Assembly: GCF_004349145.1 (NCBI RefSeq)
Contig: NZ_SMFO01000012.1
Span: 25,572-89,571 of the forward strand
Origin: Flavobacterium hiemivividum
Lineage (GTDB): Bacteria > Bacteroidota > Bacteroidia > Flavobacteriales > Flavobacteriaceae
Length of the DNA stretch: 64,000 bases
Reading direction: 5' to 3'
The position numbers and the translations under genes are program-made. Below the pieces are notes generated by a model that was not told the DNA's origin, made no database searches, and saw only the letters and a list, made by a program, of their open reading frames with translations. This document shows, piece by piece, positions 58,940-64,000 of the stretch. Every line of letters starts with the position of its first letter. Position 1 is the stretch's first letter.

Positions 58940-61318
58940 TTATCTTAATTTTTTAGCGTAATAATTACTCATAATAGTTACAAAACTGACTACTGTTATA
59001 GTGCTTAAAGGCATAATTATAGCTGCAACTAAGGGTAATAAATGCCCTGTAATCGCAAAAGACAAACCTATAACATTGTAGAGCAATGAGAGTCCAAAAC
59101 TCATCTTAATGGTCTTCATCGCTTTTTTAGACAACTTCAAAAAGTAATGTAGTTTTTGAAATTCATTTGCTTCTAAAATCGCATCACAAGCCGGTGAGAA
59201 TACATTAACATTCTCAGAAATCGAAATTCCTACGTCGCTTTGCGCCAATGCTCCTGCGTCATTCAAGCCATCACCTACCATCATTACATTCCTTCCCTGC
59301 TCCTGCAATTGCTTAATAAAGTCAAGCTTTTGTTCTGGTTTTTGGTCGAAAATCAATTCGGTTCCCTGAGGCAGTAAAGCTTCTAAAGAAAGTTTTTCAC
59401 CCTCATTATCACCAGACAAAACTTTTATTTGATAATTTCCCTTTAAACTTTTAAAGAGCTCTTCTAGCCCTTCTCGATACTGGTTATTGAAAATATACTT
59501 ACCGTAATATTCCTTATTTACAGTAATATGAACTGCTGTTTGCAGCACCGTATTCTCATCTATACTTCCTGCAAAGGCAGCTGATCCAATTAAAATCTCC
59601 AGTCCATCAATTTTAGCCCGAATCCCTTTTCCAGTAATTTCCTCAAAATCTGTAATAACAACACTTTTAACTTCGGGAAGAGAATCATACAACATCCTGC
59701 TTAATGGATGATTAGAACCGCGAAGTACCGTTTTAATATTGATCAAATTCTCATTTGATAAAGTCCTACCTTCATAAGAAATTTTTGCTTTTTTATTAGT
59801 GGTAATGGTTCCTGTTTTGTCAAAAACAATAGTATCCACCTTTGCTAATTGCTCAATAACCAGTGCATTTTTAAGATAGAATTTCTGCTTTCCTAAAATT
59901 CGCAGCACATTTCCCATCGTAAACGGAGCGGTCAATGCTAAAGCACAAGGACAAGCCACAATCAAAATAGCGGTAAAAACATTAAAAGCAGTATTCGTAT
60001 TTATAAAAATCCAATATCCAAATGACACAAAAGCAATCAACAATAAAGCAGGGGTGAAATACCTACTTATTGTATCGGTTGCACTTTTATACTTTTGTGA
60101 AACTCTTTTTTGAAAAACATCATTACTCCATAGTTGCGTAAGATAACTCTGAGAAACAGAGTACAACACTTCCATTTCAACAACTTTACCAATTTGTTTT
60201 CCGCCCGCAAATACCTTATCCCCTGATTTTTTAGTAATGGGAACCGCTTCACCGGTTACAAAACTATAATCAATTGACGCTTTCTCACTAATTAATATCC
60301 CGTCTACAGGAATTAATTCCTGATTTCTAATTAGCAATCGATCTCCCTTTTGAATATCATAAACTGGGACACTTTCTTCAGAAGCATTGCTATTTATTCG
60401 GGTGATGGCAATTGGAAAATAAGATTTAAAATCTCTTTCGAAACTTAAAAAGCTATAGGTCTTAATTTGAAACATTTTACCTAACAGCATAAAGAAAACT
60501 AGGCCGGTCAAGCTATCAAAAAAACCGGAACCATAATCAAATATGATATCAGTAGCACTTCTCACAAACATCACGATAATTCCCAAAGCAATAGGAATGT
60601 CGATATTTAGCATATTAGACTTAATGCTTTTATAAGCCGAAACATAATAATCAGAAGCTGAATATAAAAACGCAGGTAGGGATAATGCAAAAATCAACCA
60701 ACGAAAAAAGGGTTTATAAGTGTCCAGCCAATATTCATTTACCTCAAAATATTCGGGAAAGGAAAGCAACATAATGTTACCAAAACAAAAGAAAGCCACT
60801 CCTAATTTATAGGTCAAACTTCTGTCGATATTTTTTTTACCGGTTTCATAATTTTCTAAACTAATGTATGGCTCGTAGCCAATGGAACTTAGTAGATAAA
60901 CAATTTCACTCAGCGAAACAGCTTCAGGATTGTACGTAATTCTGACTTTCTTTTCTGGAAAATTAACCTGCGAGTAACTTATCCCTTTTTGAAGGCGCTG
61001 TAAATTTTCTAAAATCCAGATACAAGAGCTACAATGAATGTGCGGTATGCTAAGGGAAACAATCGCAGTAGCCTCTTCTTGAAATTCCAATAACTTTGAA
61101 ACGATACTTTCGTTTTCTAAAAAATCATATTTACCACTTATGTCAAGTGGTGTTGCTCCAGGGGATTTTTCGAAATCATAATAGCAAGTCAAATCATTGA
61201 CACTAAAAATTTCGTACACCGTTTTACATCCGTTGCAACAAAAATTTTTATCGTCAAAAATAATTTCTTCCGCTTTAATAACGTCTAACCCACAATGGAA
61301 ACAATTTTGTGTGTCCAT
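58940..61318 (-). CDS. ccoI: Copper P-type ATPase of the cbb3 locus (CcoI/FixI-like)
   Basis: The protein is 792 residues from the ATG at 61318. It starts with a Cys-rich N-terminus (CFHCG and CCNGC), then an HMA-like domain with HIHCSSC, eight membrane helices with CPCALAL (the copper path), DKTGTIT (phosphorylated Asp near residue 500) and GDGLNDAGAL. It would export copper towards the assembling oxidase. I prefer the fifth-codon ATG to the one at 61330 because it fits promoter spacing and the CFHCG start. An FNR-type site lies upstream. Confidence 0.93.
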   Translation of the reverse strand: MDTQNCFHCGLDVIKAEEIIFDDKNFCCNGCKTVYEIFSVNDLTCYYDFEKSPGATPLDISGKYDFLENESIVSKLLEFQEEATAIVSLSIPHIHCSSCIWILENLQRLQKGISYSQVNFPEKKVRITYNPEAVSLSEIVYLLSSIGYEPYISLENYETGKKNIDRSLTYKLGVAFFCFGNIMLLSFPEYFEVNEYWLDTYKPFFRWLIFALSLPAFLYSASDYYVSAYKSIKSNMLNIDIPIALGIIVMFVRSATDIIFDYGSGFFDSLTGLVFFMLLGKMFQIKTYSFLSFERDFKSYFPIAITRINSNASEESVPVYDIQKGDRLLIRNQELIPVDGILISEKASIDYSFVTGEAVPITKKSGDKVFAGGKQIGKVVEMEVLYSVSQSYLTQLWSNDVFQKRVSQKYKSATDTISRYFTPALLLIAFVSFGYWIFINTNTAFNVFTAILIVACPCALALTAPFTMGNVLRILGKQKFYLKNALVIEQLAKVDTIVFDKTGTITTNKKAKISYEGRTLSNENLINIKTVLRGSNHPLSRMLYDSLPEVKSVVITDFEEITGKGIRAKIDGLEILIGSAAFAGSIDENTVLQTAVHITVNKEYYGKYIFNNQYREGLEELFKSLKGNYQIKVLSGDNEGEKLSLEALLPQGTELIFDQKPEQKLDFIKQLQEQGRNVMMVGDGLNDAGALAQSDVGISISENVNVFSPACDAILEANEFQKLHYFLKLSKKAMKTIKMSFGLSLLYNVIGLSFAITGHLLPLVAAIIMPLSTITVVSFVTIMSNYYAKKLR

Positions 61319-61341
61319 AATTTTGCTCATTTTACCTGATG

Positions 61342-61349
61342 CAAAATTC
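61342..61349 (-). promoter_or_regulatory. Probable -7 promoter box of ccoI
   Basis: The minus strand reads GAATTTTG, one base off TAnnTTTG, 23 nt before the ATG at 61318. It lies 36.5 bp from the FNR-type palindrome centre. A poorer box fits an activator-dependent promoter. Confidence 0.55.
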
Positions 61350-61370
61350 CTAAAAGAATGTTAAGTATAA

Positions 61371-61386
61371 TATGATATATGTCATA
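61371..61386. promoter_or_regulatory. CRP/FNR-type operator between ccoI and the fnr-like gene
   Basis: TATGATATATGTCATA is a 16-bp palindrome with one mismatched pair. Relative to ccoI its centre (61378.5) is 36.5 bp from the -7 box, the activating position. Relative to the regulator gene it is 23.5 bp from the -7 box and covers the -33 region, the position expected for autorepression. Confidence 0.75.
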
Positions 61387-61394
61387 TAAATGTG

Positions 61395-61402
61395 TAATTT
61401 TG
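61395..61402 (+). promoter_or_regulatory. -7 promoter box of the CRP/FNR-type regulator
   Basis: TAATTTTG is an exact TAnnTTTG match, 19 nt before the ATG at 61422. The FNR-type operator ends 8 nt upstream of it. Confidence 0.7.
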
Positions 61403-61421
61403 TCTATTAAATAAGTCCATC

Positions 61422-62105
61422 ATGTCAAAATGCGAACAATGTATTGTAAGAGAATTCAGCTCATTGAAAGCTCTAAACAAAGATGAACTAGTAAAGCTTT
61501 CTGGTTGTAAGACATCACGCATTATCAAAAAAGGTGAAGTAATTTTTGAAGAAGGAGAAAATGTAAATGGAATTTTTTGCATTAAAGACGGAGTTTGTAA
61601 ACTTACAAAACTGAGTCCAAACGGAAAAGACCATATTGTCAAACTAGTTTCGAAAGGAGAATTACTAGGCCAACGCTCAATGATTAGCGATGAACCAGTT
61701 AATTTAAGTGCTGTTGCACTTGAAGATATGGAAGTGTGTTTTATTCCAAAAACCGAAGTCATGGGATTCTTTGATAAAAACAATCAGTTTTCAATGAATG
61801 TGATGAAAACGATATGTGGCGACTTAAAAGAAGCCGATGTTCATGCTGTAAATATGGCACAAAGAACCGTAAAAGAACGATTAGCAGAAACACTACTTCA
61901 CTTGCACAATACCTACGGGAAAAACGAAGATGATTCCCTAAAAATTCAACTTTCAAGAGATGAATTGGCGAGTTTAGTAGGAACAGCAACCGAAAGCTGT
62001 ATCCGTTTACTATCTGATTTTAATAAATTAGGACTTATAAAATTAGTAGGCAAAAAGATTACAATTACTGACATCTGTAAATTAAAAAAAATTGCCGAAA
62101 ATTAA
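61422..62105 (+). CDS. CRP/FNR-family transcriptional regulator
   Basis: The 227-residue protein has a cyclic-nucleotide-binding-like beta-roll (about 20-140) and a C-terminal winged helix. The recognition helix TATESCIRLLSDF keeps the Glu and Arg of the FNR ExxSR motif but has Ile in place of Ser. An N-terminal CEQC pair (Cys4, Cys7) plus Cys29 and others could bind an iron-sulfur cluster, which would make it an oxygen sensor; this is inference. It is the likely activator of hemN and the cbb3 genes. Its stop touches the permease stop with no gap. Confidence 0.9.
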   Translation: MSKCEQCIVREFSSLKALNKDELVKLSGCKTSRIIKKGEVIFEEGENVNGIFCIKDGVCKLTKLSPNGKDHIVKLVSKGELLGQRSMISDEPVNLSAVALEDMEVCFIPKTEVMGFFDKNNQFSMNVMKTICGDLKEADVHAVNMAQRTVKERLAETLLHLHNTYGKNEDDSLKIQLSRDELASLVGTATESCIRLLSDFNKLGLIKLVGKKITITDICKLKKIAEN

Positions 62106-63563
62106 TTAACTGTCACTATTCTTTTTATTCATGAATAAGTAATAGACAGGAATTCCTAATGCTACAATTCCTAAACCCAGACCGGTATTTAAGGTATCAT
62201 GTACTAGTAAAATGATACAAATTGCTGTCGTAACCATTATATACAAAGCAGGAACAATAGGATATCCAAAAGCTCTGTAAGGTCTTTCTGCATTGGGTTC
62301 TCTTTTCCTTAAAATAAATACACCCATAATAGTCAGTATGTAAAATAGCAAAGAGGCGAAAGTAGCATACGTTAACAAATCGCCAAATTTACCCGACACG
62401 CAAAGCACACAAGCCCAAGCACATTGTACCCATAATGCTTTTGCTGGAACTTGGTTTCTATTTAAAATCTTAGCTTCTTTAAAGAAAAGTCCGTCCTTGG
62501 CCATAGCATAAAATAATCGCCCACCAGAAAGGATCAAACCGCTATTACAGCCAAAAGTAGAAACCATAATTAAGGCAGCCATAATAAATACACTACTGTT
62601 TCCCATAATCATTCCTGCCGCAGCAGCTCCTACTCGATCATTACTTGCAAACATGATTCCGTTGCCAGATATACCAGCAGCATCAGGAGTTCCATGCATT
62701 GGCAATAATGCCAAATAAGCCAAGTTTGCCAGGATATAAATAATAGTAACAATCAGCGTTCCTAGAAATAAACTTCTAGGTATATTCTTTTTTGGTTCCT
62801 TTATTTCACCTGCAATAAAAGTGACATTATTCCAGGCATCACTTGAAAACAAAGAGTTTATAATCGTTGCACCAGCAGCGCCCAGAAGTGCCATACCTGT
62901 CAACTCAGTTACTGTAATTGAACCGTCAGTATTTAAAACAGTCCTACTTGCGTCCCACATATTGGCAAAATTATTGGACAATACATCATTGTTAAATCCA
63001 ACATACAAACCAAATACTATCAGTATAAAAAGGGCTAATATTTTAACAGCTGTTAAAATTAATTGAATCAACTTCCCGCTTTTTATTCCCTTTGTATTGA
63101 TGAAAGTAAGTAAAACAATACTCGCTATAGCTAATAATTTGCTAGTAGGAAAAACAAAACTGTCTCCCAAAGTGAAAAGTGTATTGTCTAAAACCGGAAA
63201 AAATATGGCAGAATAATTAGCAAAAGTCACCGCAATTGCAGCAATAACTCCGGTTTGAATCACGGTAAAAACGGTCCATCCATATAAAAATGATACTAAT
63301 CTACCGTACGCACGCTGTATGTAAACAAATTGACCACCAGCTTTTGGCATCATCCCGGCTAATTCACCATAACTTAATGCCGCTGCAACAGTAATCAAAC
63401 CAGTCACTAACCAGATAATTAGTAACCAAGCTGCCGAACCAATATCGCGAGCCATCGCGGCGGTAACAATAAAAATACCTGAACCAATCATCGAACCAGC
63501 CACTAAACTTGTAGCATCAACTAATCCTAAAGAACGCTTTAACTCCGTTTTATTTTCCGACAT
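62106..63563 (-). CDS. APC-family amino acid permease
   Basis: The 485-residue protein has about 12 membrane helices. ATSLVAGSMIGSGIFIV is the first-helix signature of the APC superfamily, with the GSGIF substrate loop, and FVYIQRAYGRLVSFLYGW and NRQVPAKALWVQ are also typical. The substrate is not clear; the LAT/serine-threonine exchanger branch is possible. I start at the ATG at 63563 because the longer frame begins at TTG four codons upstream. Confidence 0.9.
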   Translation of the reverse strand: MSENKTELKRSLGLVDATSLVAGSMIGSGIFIVTAAMARDIGSAAWLLIIWLVTGLITVAAALSYGELAGMMPKAGGQFVYIQRAYGRLVSFLYGWTVFTVIQTGVIAAIAVTFANYSAIFFPVLDNTLFTLGDSFVFPTSKLLAIASIVLLTFINTKGIKSGKLIQLILTAVKILALFILIVFGLYVGFNNDVLSNNFANMWDASRTVLNTDGSITVTELTGMALLGAAGATIINSLFSSDAWNNVTFIAGEIKEPKKNIPRSLFLGTLIVTIIYILANLAYLALLPMHGTPDAAGISGNGIMFASNDRVGAAAAGMIMGNSSVFIMAALIMVSTFGCNSGLILSGGRLFYAMAKDGLFFKEAKILNRNQVPAKALWVQCAWACVLCVSGKFGDLLTYATFASLLFYILTIMGVFILRKREPNAERPYRAFGYPIVPALYIMVTTAICIILLVHDTLNTGLGLGIVALGIPVYYLFMNKKNSDS

Positions 63564-63603
63564 ATGTATTTTCAATTGACTTTTAAAAATAATGATATTA
63601 TAA

Positions 63604-64000
63604 ATGCTTCGCTTCTTCCCGAAATTGGAATATTTGAAAATTAAAATTTTCCTATTCCTGCTTTTTGGCTAGAAGCTTCGCTTCTTCCCAAATTGAAATA
63701 TTTAAAAATTAAAATTTTACTATTAATGTTTTTTGGCTAGAAGCTTCGCTTCTTCCCAAAATTGGAATATTTGAAAATTAAAATTTTCCTATTCCTGTTT
63801 TTTGGCTAGAAGCTTCGCTTCTTCCCAAAATTGGAATATTTGAAAATTAAAATTTTCCTATTCCTGTTTTTTGGCTAGAAGCTTCGCTTCTTCCCAAAAT
63901 TGGAATATTTGAAAATTAAAATTTTCCTATTCCTGTTTTTTGGCTAGAAGCTTCGCTTCTTCCCAAAATTGGAATATTTGAAAATTAAAATTTTCCTATT
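63604..64000. repeat. 69-bp tandem repeat array reaching the window edge
   Basis: Units start at about 63604, 63673, 63741, 63810, 63879 and 63948; the second is 68 bp, the others 69. The first two units carry several differences and the last four are nearly identical. Each unit contains AAGCTTCGCTTCTTCCC, a GAAAAT/ATTTTC mini-hairpin and TTTTTTGGCTAG. There are no unique spacers, so it is not CRISPR. Every frame is interrupted, so it is not protein-coding. The array continues beyond base 64000. Confidence 0.92.

Noticed and set aside
63604..64000. CRISPR array
   Set aside because: Repeats are contiguous 69-bp units without unique spacers, and no cas genes are seen. It is a plain tandem repeat.

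Overview
The window is an AT-rich stretch of a Bacteroidota chromosome, almost certainly Flavobacteriaceae and probably Flavobacterium or a close relative. Evidence: start-proximal promoters follow the Bacteroidota -7 consensus TAnnTTTG; CcoN and CcoO are fused; the marker families are typical of the group (DUF4494, DUF349, OstA-like protein, LUD-cdsA-psd cluster); and several intergenic palindromes are of kinds common in this family. No rRNA, tRNA, CRISPR array or prophage was seen. Almost everything is chromosomal housekeeping DNA with a few accessory patches.

Layout. 1-3515: end of a tryptophan operon (trpC-trpF-trpB-trpA), with an AIG2-like gene between trpB and trpA. 3698-6463 (minus): membrane operon with two VTT/DedA-like proteins, a TerC-family protein and a small zinc-ribbon protein. 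7107-12650: DUF4494 gene, then a TetR-regulated tripartite efflux operon (TolC, HlyD/EmrA, EmrB) behind a tandem palindromic operator. 12707-17671: yaaA, nhaA plus a DUF389 gene, and a transglutaminase-fold gene between two near-identical terminators. 17727-23112: secreted metalloprotease, alkB, then a small accessory patch with an IS3 transposase remnant and a kinase-fold gene between imperfect direct repeats. 23113-32786: RluA-family enzyme and PASTA protein, ddl, coaD, phnA-like gene, DEAD-box helicase, M14 peptidase, and a head-to-head NUDIX/pyrE pair. 32868-39270: birA, then rsfS-ftsH and a lipid cluster (LUD protein, cdsA, psd, acyl-CoA-binding protein, lipoprotein SOD). 39376-46682: lipoprotein alpha-amylase, OstA-like protein, class III aminotransferase, TPR protein, aroE. 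46815-47369: a decayed toxin-antitoxin locus, with toxin broken and antitoxin and operator intact. 47795-50917: DUF349 protein and two unknowns. 51049-62105: microaerobic respiration block: hemN, the complete cbb3 oxidase locus (ccoI, ccoS, ccoNO, ccoQ, ccoP, ccoG, ccoH, TauE/SafE protein) and its likely CRP/FNR regulator. The window ends with an amino acid permease and a 69-bp tandem repeat running off the edge.

The strongest new signal is regulatory. TATGAyAwwTrTCATA-type palindromes lie upstream of hemN, the ccoS operon and ccoI, and in all three the palindrome centre is exactly 36.5 bp from the last base of the -7 box. A CRP/FNR-family gene lies next to one of them, so sensor, operators and targets are within 11 kb. 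Other signals worth a second look are a palindromic intergenic element with conserved flanks but exchanged, still self-complementary stems (24964-25050 and 47578-47676), three genes whose -7 box lies only 4 nt from the start codon (possible leaderless mRNAs), and a 126-bp in-phase hexamer repeat. I found no clearly novel defence or biosynthetic system.
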